A stretch of DNA of 64,000 nucleotides. Source: Pelagibacterales bacterium MED-G40. Lineage in GTDB: Bacteria; Pseudomonadota; Alphaproteobacteria; Pelagibacterales; Pelagibacteraceae. This document shows positions 8,851-17,544 of this stretch, piece by piece. The stretch spans positions 62,001-126,000 of the forward strand of contig NTJN01000001.1 of NCBI GenBank assembly GCA_002457515.1, written 5' to 3'. The notes below the pieces were generated by a model, which saw only the letters and a program-made list of their open reading frames with translations, searched no databases and was not told the DNA's origin. Position 1 is the first letter of the stretch. Every line of letters begins with the position of its first letter. A program made the position numbers and the translations under genes.

Positions 8851-9855
8851 TTACAATAATCCCACTATTTCACGTATCTTTTTTAGGTTCTCCTCAGCTT
8901 TTTTTAAAGCTTTTTCTCTGCCTTTATTCAAAACTTGTTCTAGATAGGCTTTATCATCGATTAATTCCTTAATTTTTTTACCTACGGGGCAAATTGTTGC
9001 AACTAAACTATCTGAAAGTTTATTCTTCAGAAAAGAAAATTCTTTACCTTCCATTTCAGAAAGAATTTTTTGAATTGGAGTTTTTTTTAAGTCAGCATAA
9101 ATCTTTAATAGGTTAAGTGCTTCAGGTCTCTTTTCTAATTCTTTTTCCTGACCAGGTATTGGCGAAGAGTCTGTCTTAGCTTTTTTTATTTTTTTTACTA
9201 TTTCGTCGGCACTATCTTTCAAATCAATTCGAGAATAATCTGACTCTTCAGATTTGCTCATTTTTTTCGTTCCGTCTCTTAAACTCATCACTCTTGAAAT
9301 ATTTTTTTGAATTAAGGGTTCTGGTATGGGGAAAAAATTTTCTGATTTAAAATCTTTGTTAAATTTTTGTGCTACATCTCTACACAATTCCAAATGTTGT
9401 TTTTGATCTGCCCCAACTGGTACATGTGTTGCTTTATAAAGTAGTATATCTGCAGCCATAAGATTCGGGTAAATGTATAAACCAACACTTGCTTTTTCTT
9501 TATCTGATCCAGCTTTATCTTTAAATTGTGTCATCCTATTCAACCAACCAATTCTTGAGACGCAATTAAGTATCCATGCTAACTCTGCATGACCGCTTAC
9601 TGATGATTGGTTAAATATAATATTTTTATTCTCATCTAAACCTATTGCTAAAAAAGCTGCAGTTGTTTCAAAGATATTTTGTTTAAGTTCTTTAGGATTT
9701 TGAAAAGTTGTAATCGCATGTAGATCGACTACACAAAATATACATTCCATTTCTTTCTGAAGCGATACAAAGTTTGTGAGAGCTCCTAAATAATTTCCTA
9801 AATGAAGATTGCCAGTTGGTTGAACACCTGAAAAAGCTAATTTTTTAATACTCAT
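8851..9855 (-). CDS. trpS: Tryptophanyl-tRNA synthetase
   Basis: Charges tRNA-Trp; class I aminoacyl-tRNA synthetase. The HIGH-type motif is PTGNLHLGN (13-21) and the KMSKS loop is at 198-202 (GTKKMSKS). The length, 334 residues, is normal for a bacterial TrpS. It sits one base after the murJ stop, so murJ-trpS-nfuA probably form one transcript. Confidence 0.96.
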   Translation of the reverse strand: MSIKKLAFSGVQPTGNLHLGNYLGALTNFVSLQKEMECIFCVVDLHAITTFQNPKELKQNIFETTAAFLAIGLDENKNIIFNQSSVSGHAELAWILNCVSRIGWLNRMTQFKDKAGSDKEKASVGLYIYPNLMAADILLYKATHVPVGADQKQHLELCRDVAQKFNKDFKSENFFPIPEPLIQKNISRVMSLRDGTKKMSKSEESDYSRIDLKDSADEIVKKIKKAKTDSSPIPGQEKELEKRPEALNLLKIYADLKKTPIQKILSEMEGKEFSFLKNKLSDSLVATICPVGKKIKELIDDKAYLEQVLNKGREKALKKAEENLKKIREIVGLL

Positions 9856-9856
9856 T

Positions 9857-11383
9857 TTAAAACGCCCTATAATTTTTAAATTTTAATAAACCAAATAAAT
9901 AACAATTAATTAAATATATCATTGCCACTAAACCTATCATAAATACAAGATAAATTGACTTATAAATATTATCATAAGCAAGTTTATCCTCAAAAAAACT
10001 TAATCCATAATACAAGACAAAAGACATAATAAATGTGCAAAATATAATCTTAAAGAAATTGTAAAGTGGTAAATTTTCAAAGAACAAAAATTTAGATTTG
10101 CCTAATAAAATAAAATATAAAATAACTGCTAACCATGTTGAGATTGAAGTAGCAATCGGGATAATGATAAAACCAATTTTTTTAAATAATAAAAGACTTA
10201 TTGCAATATTCAAAACAACACTAAACAATGATAGGTAAAATGGTGTCTTAGTATTATCTCTCGCAAAGTAAAAGTTAGAAAGAACTTTTATTAATGCAAA
10301 AGCCGGAATTCCATAACCAAAATATTTAAGTGCTTTAGCTGTCATAGTAACATCAGAATTTGTAAATGAACCATAACCAAATAAAGCGTTTATTATTTCC
10401 TCTGATGCTAAAATTAATCCTAAACTTGCTGGCACAGATAAAAGTAAACAAAGTTCTATAGATTTGTTCTGTATATTTTTTACATTCCCAAATTTTTTTA
10501 ATTTTAAACTTTTAGATAATACAGGAAGTGAAACTGTTCCGACTGCGATTCCTGCAATAGCCAAATTAATTTGATATATTCTATCTGCATAATATAAATA
10601 GGAAACAGCTCCAGCTTCAAAGGAAGCAATAATAGTACCAACTAAAATATTTATCTGAGTAACTCCAGATGAAAAAATACTTGGTAAAAGTTTTTTTAGA
10701 AAAAATTGAACTTTAGAACTAATATTAGTTTTTAAAAAAAGAGACGGCTTATAATATTTTTTGGTAAAGACTAATAAAAAAAATAATTGAATTATTCCTG
10801 CAAAAGTGACTCCGTAAGATAAATTTTTTACAAAATCTAGTTTAAATAGGTAAGAAATAAAAAGACTTATAATTAAAATTATATTTAAAATAATTGGGGC
10901 AGCTGCAGCTGCGGCAAATTTATTATTTGAATTCAAAACCCCTGAAAAAAAGGATGATATACTTACAAATAATAAAAATGGAAATGTTATTCTTGTTAAT
11001 TCAACGGCTAAGTTGAATTTTGATGCATCATTATAAAAACCTGGAGCAAGTAAATAGACTAAAAATGGAGTAAAAATTTCAACAATAAAAACTATACCCA
11101 ACAAAATTAAAATTAAAAGATTTAATACTTCATCCGCAAACTTTTTGCCTTTTAACTTACTTTTCGCTTTCTCTGCAGTGTAACTTGGTATAAACGCTGC
11201 ATTAAAAGTTCCTTCGGCAAATAATCTTCTAAATGTATTGGGAATACGGAACGCCACAAAAAAGACATCAGCTAAAAAAGAGGCGCCAATAAATATGGCA
11301 ATTAATATATCCCTTAAATATCCTAATATTCTGCTAATTAGTGTATAAAAACTAAAAACTGATGTTGAAGATAATAAATTCAT
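9857..11383 (-). CDS. murJ: Lipid II flippase MurJ
   Basis: Flips the peptidoglycan precursor lipid II across the inner membrane (MOP exporter superfamily). The 508 residues hold about 13-14 hydrophobic segments. The N-terminal region has the family pattern TLISRILGYLRDILIA and the DVFFVAFRIPNTFRRLFAEG loop, and AFIPSY follows. It is first in a murJ-trpS-nfuA run and divergent from maeB, with 58 bp between their starts. Confidence 0.95.
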   Translation of the reverse strand: MNLLSSTSVFSFYTLISRILGYLRDILIAIFIGASFLADVFFVAFRIPNTFRRLFAEGTFNAAFIPSYTAEKAKSKLKGKKFADEVLNLLILILLGIVFIVEIFTPFLVYLLAPGFYNDASKFNLAVELTRITFPFLLFVSISSFFSGVLNSNNKFAAAAAAPIILNIILIISLFISYLFKLDFVKNLSYGVTFAGIIQLFFLLVFTKKYYKPSLFLKTNISSKVQFFLKKLLPSIFSSGVTQINILVGTIIASFEAGAVSYLYYADRIYQINLAIAGIAVGTVSLPVLSKSLKLKKFGNVKNIQNKSIELCLLLSVPASLGLILASEEIINALFGYGSFTNSDVTMTAKALKYFGYGIPAFALIKVLSNFYFARDNTKTPFYLSLFSVVLNIAISLLLFKKIGFIIIPIATSISTWLAVILYFILLGKSKFLFFENLPLYNFFKIIFCTFIMSFVLYYGLSFFEDKLAYDNIYKSIYLVFMIGLVAMIYLINCYLFGLLKFKNYRAF

Positions 11384-11441
11384 AATTAAGCCAAAAATTA
11401 ATAGTGATTTCGTCTCATTTATATTACATACTCAAAATTCG

Positions 11442-13718
11442 ATGACAAAAAAGTCTAAAATTGATCATTACACAGATAAAGAAGCTCTTGATTTTCATAT
11501 TAAGGGAAAGTCTGGCAAAATTGAGGTTAATTCCTCAAAATCTTTAGTGACTAAAAGAGATCTTTCTTTAGCTTACTCCCCTGGAGTGGCAGCGCCTGTT
11601 AAGGAAATAGCTAAAAATCCAGATGCCGCTTACGATTATACCAGCAAAGGTAATTTAGTAGCAGTTATTAGTAATGGTTCTGCTATTTTAGGATTAGGAA
11701 ATTTAGGTGCCTTGGCTTCTAAACCTGTTATGGAGGGAAAGGCAGTTCTTTTTAAAAGATTTGCGGATATAGACTCAATAGATATAGAAATAGAAAATTC
11801 AGATCCAAACGAAATTATAAATACAGTTAAAAATATAGGAAATACTTTTGGGGGTATTAATTTAGAAGATATTAAGGCACCTGATTGTTTTATAATAGAA
11901 GAAAAATTAAAAAAAATTTTAGATATTCCAGTTTTTCATGATGATCAGCATGGTACAGCTATTATAACAACTGCGGCTCTTATTAACGCCTTAGATATTC
12001 AAAAAAAGAAAATTGAAAATATTAAAGTTGTGGTTAACGGTGCTGGAGCCTCTGCTATGGCATGCGTAGATTTATTTAAAAGCTTAGGAGTAAAAAAACA
12101 AAACATTATAATGTGTGATACTAAAGGAGTAATTTATAAAAAAAGGGAGGGTCTAAATAATTTTAAATTAAAGCATGCTGCAGAGACAAAACATAGGAAG
12201 CTTTCAGAGGCTATGATTGATGCAGACGTTTTTTTAGGTCTCTCTGCAAAAGACACGGTTTCACCAAAAATGATAAAATCTATGTCTAAGAAACCTATCA
12301 TATTCGTATGCGCAAATCCTGATCCGGAGATTACTCCAGAGGAAATTTTAAAAGTTAGAACAGATGCGATAATAGCAACAGGTAGATCCGATTATCCAAA
12401 TCAAGTTAATAACTTAATTGGATTTCCATATATTTTTAGAGGTGCACTTGATGTTAGGGCAAAAGAGATAAATGAAGATATGAAAATGGCTGCTGCAAAA
12501 TCTATTGCAATGTTAGCCAGAGATGATGTTCCTGATGAAGTAGTTTCAGCTTACGGAGGAGAAAGACCTAAATACGGAAAGAATTATATAATACCATCAA
12601 CGTTTGATCCAAGATTGTTAAGCGTAATACCTTCGGCAGTTGCCAGGGCAGCTATTAAAAGTGGTGTTGCACGGAAGAAGATTAGCGACTTTGATGTATA
12701 CAAAGACGAATTAATAAACCGACTAGATCCCTCTATGTCTTTAATGCAGGGTATAAATGCTAAAATCAGAAAAAATCCGAAAAAAGTAATTTTCGCAGAA
12801 GGGGAAGATGAAAACATGCTTAAAGCTGCTATAGAATTTAATAAAGCAAGACTCGGTAAACCAATTTTGATTGGAAGCGAGGAGAGAATTAAAGAGCAGC
12901 TTAAAAAAATTGGGTTAGATGAAAATTTTAAAATTCAAATAGTCAATTCGAAAGATAAATCGAGACGAGAAAAATATAAAAAGTATTTATATAAAAAACT
13001 CCAAAGGGATGGGTTGCTAGAGAGAGATGTGGATAGACTAATAAGAAATGATCGAGTAGCTTGGGGTTCTTCAATGATAGCATGTAAAGATGCAGATGCA
13101 ATGGTTACAGGCAATATTAGACATTATGCTGCTTCGGTTGAAAAATTAAAAAAATTTGTAGATCCTAGAGAAGGTGAGACAATTTTTGGAATGACAATAA
13201 TAGTTTCTAAAGGAAAAACAATACTTGTAGCAGACACTAACGTTCAAGATTTTCCCTCAGCCGAAAGATTGGTAAATACCTCGATTTCTTGTGTTAGAGT
13301 GGCAAGATTATTTGGTTTTGAACCTAAAGTTGCTTTTTTATCTCACTCTACATTTGGCAAACCTGTTTCGAGAAATACAAAACATGTAAGAGACGCAATT
13401 GAACTGTTAAGGAGCAAAAAAGTAAATTTTGATTTTGACGGAGAAATGCAACCAGATGTAGCTTTAAACCCAATTTATCAAGAAGTTTATCCATTTTCTA
13501 AAATAGTTGGTAAGGCAAATATATTAATAATGCCAGCGTTACATAGTGCTGCTATATCAACTAAATTAATGAAAACATTTGGAGGAGCAAAATTAATTGG
13601 CCCACTTTTAATTGGATTGGGTTTGCCTATTGAAGTTGCTCCTTTAAGATCATCAACTTCAGATATTTTAAATTTAGCATCTGTTGCAGCGTATTCATCA
13701 GATGTAATCGATTATTAA
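11442..13718 (+). CDS. maeB: NADP-dependent malic enzyme with phosphotransacetylase-like domain
   Basis: Converts malate to pyruvate, CO2 and NADPH. The malic domain (about 15-150, with LAYSPGVAAPVKEIA) is followed by an NAD(P)-binding domain (about 160-420; VVNGAGASAMAC and VFHDDQHGTAI) and a phosphotransacetylase-like C-terminal domain (about 430-755; VIFAEGEDENMLKA). This three-part 758-residue form is standard for MaeB in proteobacteria, where the last domain is regulatory and not usually catalytic. It stands alone, divergent from murJ and convergent with the DolP-like gene (2 bp between stops). Confidence 0.96.
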   Translation: MTKKSKIDHYTDKEALDFHIKGKSGKIEVNSSKSLVTKRDLSLAYSPGVAAPVKEIAKNPDAAYDYTSKGNLVAVISNGSAILGLGNLGALASKPVMEGKAVLFKRFADIDSIDIEIENSDPNEIINTVKNIGNTFGGINLEDIKAPDCFIIEEKLKKILDIPVFHDDQHGTAIITTAALINALDIQKKKIENIKVVVNGAGASAMACVDLFKSLGVKKQNIIMCDTKGVIYKKREGLNNFKLKHAAETKHRKLSEAMIDADVFLGLSAKDTVSPKMIKSMSKKPIIFVCANPDPEITPEEILKVRTDAIIATGRSDYPNQVNNLIGFPYIFRGALDVRAKEINEDMKMAAAKSIAMLARDDVPDEVVSAYGGERPKYGKNYIIPSTFDPRLLSVIPSAVARAAIKSGVARKKISDFDVYKDELINRLDPSMSLMQGINAKIRKNPKKVIFAEGEDENMLKAAIEFNKARLGKPILIGSEERIKEQLKKIGLDENFKIQIVNSKDKSRREKYKKYLYKKLQRDGLLERDVDRLIRNDRVAWGSSMIACKDADAMVTGNIRHYAASVEKLKKFVDPREGETIFGMTIIVSKGKTILVADTNVQDFPSAERLVNTSISCVRVARLFGFEPKVAFLSHSTFGKPVSRNTKHVRDAIELLRSKKVNFDFDGEMQPDVALNPIYQEVYPFSKIVGKANILIMPALHSAAISTKLMKTFGGAKLIGPLLIGLGLPIEVAPLRSSTSDILNLASVAAYSSDVIDY

Positions 13719-13720
13719 AT

Positions 13721-14308
13721 TTAAATTTTACTTCTGCTTAATTCAGAAACTAAGAAAATAGTTGGTATAACTTTTTCTGAGTTGTAGACTTCTTCTGCTT
13801 CTTTTATTACCTCTTTTTTTTCATCTTCGTTAAATGAAATTCCAAAAATATAAATCTTTTTATTGATAGTTTCTAAAGTATAATTTGACGATTTAATTTT
13901 TTTGTTAAATATCATAGCTGTTCTTAATTGTGTTGTAATTAAAACATCTTGAGCTGAACTCTTAAAGTTTTTTTTCCCTCTAATTTCGATGGCATTATTA
14001 ACTGACCTCACCCCCTTAGTTTCCCAAGCAAGTTTTGTTATTTTGAGTTTTTCTTCAGGTTCATCAACTTTTCCAGTAATAAATATTCTTCCATCTAAAA
14101 CTTCAATCTGTGTACCTAAAAAATATTTTTTATCAGTCAAGGTTAGTCTAGCAACTAAATTTTTTTGCATTAGTGTGTCATCAATTTGCATACCGACAGT
14201 CCTCGGATCAAATGAAATACTTACACCTCTTCCAAAAGGTCCTGCCTTCGATGCCTGACATGAGTAAAGAAATAGAGATAAAGTAATTATGTTAAGTAAT
14301 TTTCTCAT
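13721..14308 (-). CDS. BON-domain lipoprotein, DolP/YraP-like
   Basis: Predicted outer-membrane lipoprotein with two BON domains. The signal peptide ends in LFLYSC, with C17 as the lipidation site. The first BON domain covers about 42-110 (ending VRSVNNAIEI) and the second about 118-190. E. coli DolP has this architecture and supports envelope integrity and BAM function. The gene follows rsmI with a 17-base overlap, and an LpoA-like gene lies just beyond rsmI. This recalls the E. coli yraL-lpoA-yraN-diaA-dolP region and supports the DolP reading. Residues GPFGRGVSISFDPR before the first domain are also typical. Confidence 0.82.
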   Translation of the reverse strand: MRKLLNIITLSLFLYSCQASKAGPFGRGVSISFDPRTVGMQIDDTLMQKNLVARLTLTDKKYFLGTQIEVLDGRIFITGKVDEPEEKLKITKLAWETKGVRSVNNAIEIRGKKNFKSSAQDVLITTQLRTAMIFNKKIKSSNYTLETINKKIYIFGISFNEDEKKEVIKEAEEVYNSEKVIPTIFLVSELSRSKI

Positions 14309-15134
14309 TTTTTATATCTAAACAAATTTTATATATTAGCCTCTTATTTGTTTTTTCTTTTTCAGATATGATTTTAACAACATCTTTTAAGCTATTTTTT
14401 TTTAAAAGTTTAATTGCCTGATCTTTAATTTTAGAATCATCCAATAAAGGTTTAGTTTTATTATTTTTTTTAGAAATTACAACCGTTAACTCTCCCTTTA
14501 GTGGTGAGTTAAAAAGTTGGATAGAATCCACCTTATCTCTATAAAAAGTCTCATGAATTTTAGTAATTTCTCTAGCTATTAGAATTTCTCTAGAAGAAAA
14601 ATGTTTTTTAAAAAAACTTAAATAATAATTAATTTTTACTCCAGGAATAAAAAATATAATTGAGAAAGATGAGTTATTTAAGTTAGAAAGCTCGTTATTT
14701 AATTCTTTTTCTTTTTTAGGTAAAAAACCATAAAAAATAAATTTATCATCAAAACCGGATACACTCATAGAGGCGGTAATTGAAGATGGCCCAGGTACTG
14801 GGTAAATATTTATTTGTTTTTTAATGCATTCTTTTACCAAAAGCTTTCCTGGGTCTGATAACAAAGGCGTTCCAGCATCCGATACTAGTGACAAAATTTT
14901 GCCTTCATTTAAATATTTTATAATTTTGTTTAGTTCCTTTTTTTCATTAAATTTATGATATGGAAAAAGTTTTTTTTTAATTTTATAATGATTTAACAAT
15001 TTTAATGATCTTCTTGTATCTTCACACAAAATAATGTCTGATTTTTTTAATATATCTAATGATCTTAATGTTATATCATCAAGGTTTCCTATTGGAGTAG
15101 AAACAATGTATAGGCCTGGTAAAAAAGAATTCAT
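14292..15134 (-). CDS. rsmI: 16S rRNA 2'-O-methyltransferase RsmI
   Basis: Methylates the ribose of C1402 in 16S rRNA using SAM (tetrapyrrole methylase fold). The N-terminal motif GLYIVSTPIGNLDDITLRSL and the following ILCEDTRRSLKLLNHY are diagnostic. The SDAGTPLLSDPG and PVPGPSS segments are the SAM and substrate loops. The length is 280 residues. Its start codon lies three bases from the start of the divergent LpoA-like gene, so each gene's leader would be inside the other's coding region. Confidence 0.96.
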   Translation of the reverse strand: MNSFLPGLYIVSTPIGNLDDITLRSLDILKKSDIILCEDTRRSLKLLNHYKIKKKLFPYHKFNEKKELNKIIKYLNEGKILSLVSDAGTPLLSDPGKLLVKECIKKQINIYPVPGPSSITASMSVSGFDDKFIFYGFLPKKEKELNNELSNLNNSSFSIIFFIPGVKINYYLSFFKKHFSSREILIAREITKIHETFYRDKVDSIQLFNSPLKGELTVVISKKNNKTKPLLDDSKIKDQAIKLLKKNSLKDVVKIISEKEKTNKRLIYKICLDIKNEKIT

Positions 15135-15137
15135 TTT

Positions 15138-16292
15138 ATGATTAAACCAATTATTACAATTTTATTCTATATATCAATTTTTTTTAATAGCAATTTAATG
15201 TGTGATGAAAATAATAAAGAACTTAAAATTGGTTTATTAGCTCCTTTTTCGGGTGTCTACAAAAACTTAGGTGAATCTTTATTGCTTTCAACGCAACTAG
15301 CACTAAGTGAATTGAATAATAAAAAAATAATAATCATTCCAAGAGACTCAGGCTCAAATGATAAAGAAAAGCTTAATATAGCTATACAAGAAATAATAAG
15401 CTCAGGTGCAAAAATAATTATTGGTCCACCTGACTCGGAAGATTTTGAAGAAATTAAAAAATATAAAGATACGATTTTTATTTCTTTGTCAAACAAAGAA
15501 TCCAAAATAGAGAACAACATTATAAGTATTGGAATAAGTTTAGAGTCTCAAATAAAAACAATTGAAGATTTCATCATTAAACAGAAAAAGAAGAAAACCA
15601 TAATAATGTACCCTAAAAATGATTACACTAAGTTTATTGATGAGAGAATAAAATTAACAAAACTTAAAAATTATAAAATATTTAAATATAATCCTGATCC
15701 AAAAGTTTTGACAGGTGAAATAGAAAAGTTAACAAATTATTCTCAAAGAAAACGTAATTTGAGATCAAGAATTGCAATATTAGAGGACAAAGATGATGAA
15801 GCTTCGAAAAGAGAATTATTGAGGTTGGAACAAAAATATACTTTGGGTAAAGTAAATTTTGACTCAGTCATCATTATTGATTTTGGAAATAGTTTAAAAA
15901 GTGTATTAGCCTCACTTGTTTTTTCTGATGTTAACGAAGAAGATGTTTTGTTTACTACAGTGAATCAATGGTTTGATGAAAGTATATTTTATGAAAATTC
16001 AGTAAAAAGTTTGTACTATCCCTCGATCGATTTTGCTAATTTTAAAAAACATAATAATAAGTATTATAAAACTTTCCAATTATACCCAAATGAAATTACA
16101 ATTCTTGCTTATGATGCTTTAGGTTTAATTTATTATGTCTGGAATAAAAATAACAAAATTAATTCTATTAATGACTTTTTCCTAAAAGAAAAAATAAAGG
16201 GTAAAATTGGAAGTTTTAATTTTAATGAAAAAAAAGTTACTCAAGAACTGAAAATTTATAAAGCTGAAAACAAAAAATTTAAAGAATTTTAA
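15138..16292 (+). CDS. Periplasmic binding-fold protein, LpoA-like PBP activator
   Basis: Extracytoplasmic protein with a type I periplasmic-binding fold. A signal-like N-terminus (about 1-22, ending in NLMC) is followed by LKIGLLAPFSGVYKNLGESLLLSTQLAL, as in the Leu/Ile/Val-binding and LpoA C-terminal families. C22 follows an atypical lipobox, so lipidation is uncertain. Adjacent to rsmI, it matches the position of lpoA in other proteobacteria, where the product stimulates PBP1a. An amino-acid ABC-transporter binding protein is the alternative, but no ABC permease genes are nearby. Length 384 residues. Confidence 0.7.
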   Translation: MIKPIITILFYISIFFNSNLMCDENNKELKIGLLAPFSGVYKNLGESLLLSTQLALSELNNKKIIIIPRDSGSNDKEKLNIAIQEIISSGAKIIIGPPDSEDFEEIKKYKDTIFISLSNKESKIENNIISIGISLESQIKTIEDFIIKQKKKKTIIMYPKNDYTKFIDERIKLTKLKNYKIFKYNPDPKVLTGEIEKLTNYSQRKRNLRSRIAILEDKDDEASKRELLRLEQKYTLGKVNFDSVIIIDFGNSLKSVLASLVFSDVNEEDVLFTTVNQWFDESIFYENSVKSLYYPSIDFANFKKHNNKYYKTFQLYPNEITILAYDALGLIYYVWNKNNKINSINDFFLKEKIKGKIGSFNFNEKKVTQELKIYKAENKKFKEF

Positions 16293-16884
16293 CTTTTTTT
16301 TTAAGCTTTTTATAAGCTAAAAACCTGTGGTCTATATTGATTTTCTTCTTTTTATTCATTTGACCAAAAGTAATTTTGTAATTTTTTGGTATAAAAATAG
16401 AGTCAAAACCGAAACCTTTGTTCCCTAAAATTTTAGGAGAAATATTTCCATATAAAATTCCCTCCGCACTTATAGAATTTTTGTTTGGCTCTTTAAAAGT
16501 TAAACTGCAAATAAACTTCGCTTTGAAATTTTTATTTTTTTTGTTTTTATTTTTATTTTTTACTAAATCAATAATTTTTTTCATTGCTTTTCTAAAGCCT
16601 CCATATTTTTTTGCCCATCTTGCTGATAAAACTCCAGGTTTGCCTTTTAAACAATTAATGCATAATCCTGAGTCATCAGATAAGGATGTTATTTTTGAAA
16701 TTTTTGAAAAATAATTAGCTTTGATTTTCGAGTTTGCTAAAAAACTTTTGCCACTTTCGATGGGACTTTTAATCTTGAGTTTTAAGGGAGATATTTTCTT
16801 AAATTTTTTTGGTAATAAATAGCTAAGTTCCTTGAATTTCCCCTTATTATTTGTACCTATTAAAATAAGCTTATTTTTTTTCAC
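16279..16884 (-). CDS. rdgB: XTP/dITP pyrophosphatase (HAM1)
   Basis: House-cleaning pyrophosphatase that removes dITP and XTP from the nucleotide pool. Family motifs are GTNNKGKFKEL at the N-terminus, SLSDDSGLCI (about 67-76), ARWAKKYGG and FGFDSIFIP. At 201 residues it is full length, with a Lys/Asn-rich insertion (KNKNKNKKNKN) in the middle. The start codon is GTG at 16884. It converges on the LpoA-like gene with a 14-base overlap and is divergent from grpE, 41 bp away. The usual alphaproteobacterial neighbours rph and hemW are not here. Confidence 0.94.
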   Translation of the reverse strand: MKKNKLILIGTNNKGKFKELSYLLPKKFKKISPLKLKIKSPIESGKSFLANSKIKANYFSKISKITSLSDDSGLCINCLKGKPGVLSARWAKKYGGFRKAMKKIIDLVKNKNKNKKNKNFKAKFICSLTFKEPNKNSISAEGILYGNISPKILGNKGFGFDSIFIPKNYKITFGQMNKKKKINIDHRFLAYKKLKKKVKIL

Positions 16885-16890
16885 GTTTAT

Positions 16891-16918
16891 CTAGTATTTA
16901 ATTTTTTTATTCCTATAT
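16891..16918 (+). promoter_or_regulatory. Heat-shock-like promoter for grpE
   Basis: CTAG, 17 bases, CCTATAT. This fits the alphaproteobacterial RpoH pattern CTTG-N17/18-CYTATNT with one mismatch in the -35 element. Transcription would start at about 16924-16926, essentially at the grpE ATG, giving a leaderless message; no Shine-Dalgarno sequence is visible. The same spacing is found before dnaK and rho. Confidence 0.5.
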
Positions 16919-16925
16919 AGCAGTA

Positions 16926-17480
16926 ATGGAAAATAAGAACGACAAAAAACCTGATAAGAATAACGATAATAGTGAAAAAAAGGACTTGTCATTAGAGGAA
17001 AAGTTAAAAGAAAATGAAGACAAGCTTTTAAGGACACTCGCTGAATTAGAAAATCAAAGAAGAAGGTCTGAAAAGGAGATTAAAGAGGCTTTTGAGTTTG
17101 GTGGCTTCAATTTTGCTAAAGAGACTTTAGCGCTGTTAGACAATTTACAACGCGCACAAATTTCAATTAAAAATGACCAAAAACTAAAAAGCAACGAAGA
17201 TTTAGATAAATTTTTAAAAAATATTGATGTCATTGAAAAAGACCTTGTAAAAATATTTGAGAGAAACAATATCAAAAAGATAAACTGCCTCAAAGAAAAA
17301 TTTGATCCCAATTCACACCAAGCAATGTTAGAGGTCGTAGATGAGTCTGTTGAGCCAGGAACAGTGGTACAGGAAGTGCAGCCAGGATACATGTTTGGTG
17401 AACGGCTATTAAGACCCTCATTGGTTGGTATATCTAAAAAAAAGGGCGCAGATAGTAAGGAAAAAGACAATAAAAAGTAG
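16926..17480 (+). CDS. grpE: Nucleotide exchange factor GrpE
   Basis: Releases ADP from DnaK during the chaperone cycle. Residues about 1-25 are charged and disordered, about 25-110 form the long coiled coil (LRTLAELENQRRRSEKEI), and about 115-175 form the beta domain (ending VQEVQPGYMFGERLLRPSLVGI), which is diagnostic. Length 184 residues. It is the first gene of grpE-dnaK-dnaJ; hrcA, its neighbour in many bacteria, is absent. No other in-frame Met lies near the N-terminus, so the start at 16926 is secure. Confidence 0.96.
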   Translation: MENKNDKKPDKNNDNSEKKDLSLEEKLKENEDKLLRTLAELENQRRRSEKEIKEAFEFGGFNFAKETLALLDNLQRAQISIKNDQKLKSNEDLDKFLKNIDVIEKDLVKIFERNNIKKINCLKEKFDPNSHQAMLEVVDESVEPGTVVQEVQPGYMFGERLLRPSLVGISKKKGADSKEKDNKK

Positions 17481-17490
17481 AATTTTATGA

Positions 17491-17518
17491 CTTGTAGAAT
17501 TGAAAAAAACACCCATAT
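17491..17518 (+). promoter_or_regulatory. Heat-shock-like promoter for dnaK
   Basis: CTTG, 17 bases, CCCATAT, in the 64-bp gap after grpE. This matches both the alphaproteobacterial RpoH pattern and the E. coli sigma-32 -10 element. The predicted start is near 17525, leaving a short leader with AAAGGAAAAT as ribosome-binding site before the dnaK ATG at 17545. Confidence 0.65.
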
Positions 17519-17544
17519 AAAAGTAAATCAAAGGAAAATATTTT

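Noticed and set aside
16540-16575. Lys/Asn-rich low-complexity tract in rdgB as a possible frameshift or repeat expansion
   Set aside because: The frame stays open through it and all downstream RdgB motifs are intact, so it is an in-frame low-complexity insertion.
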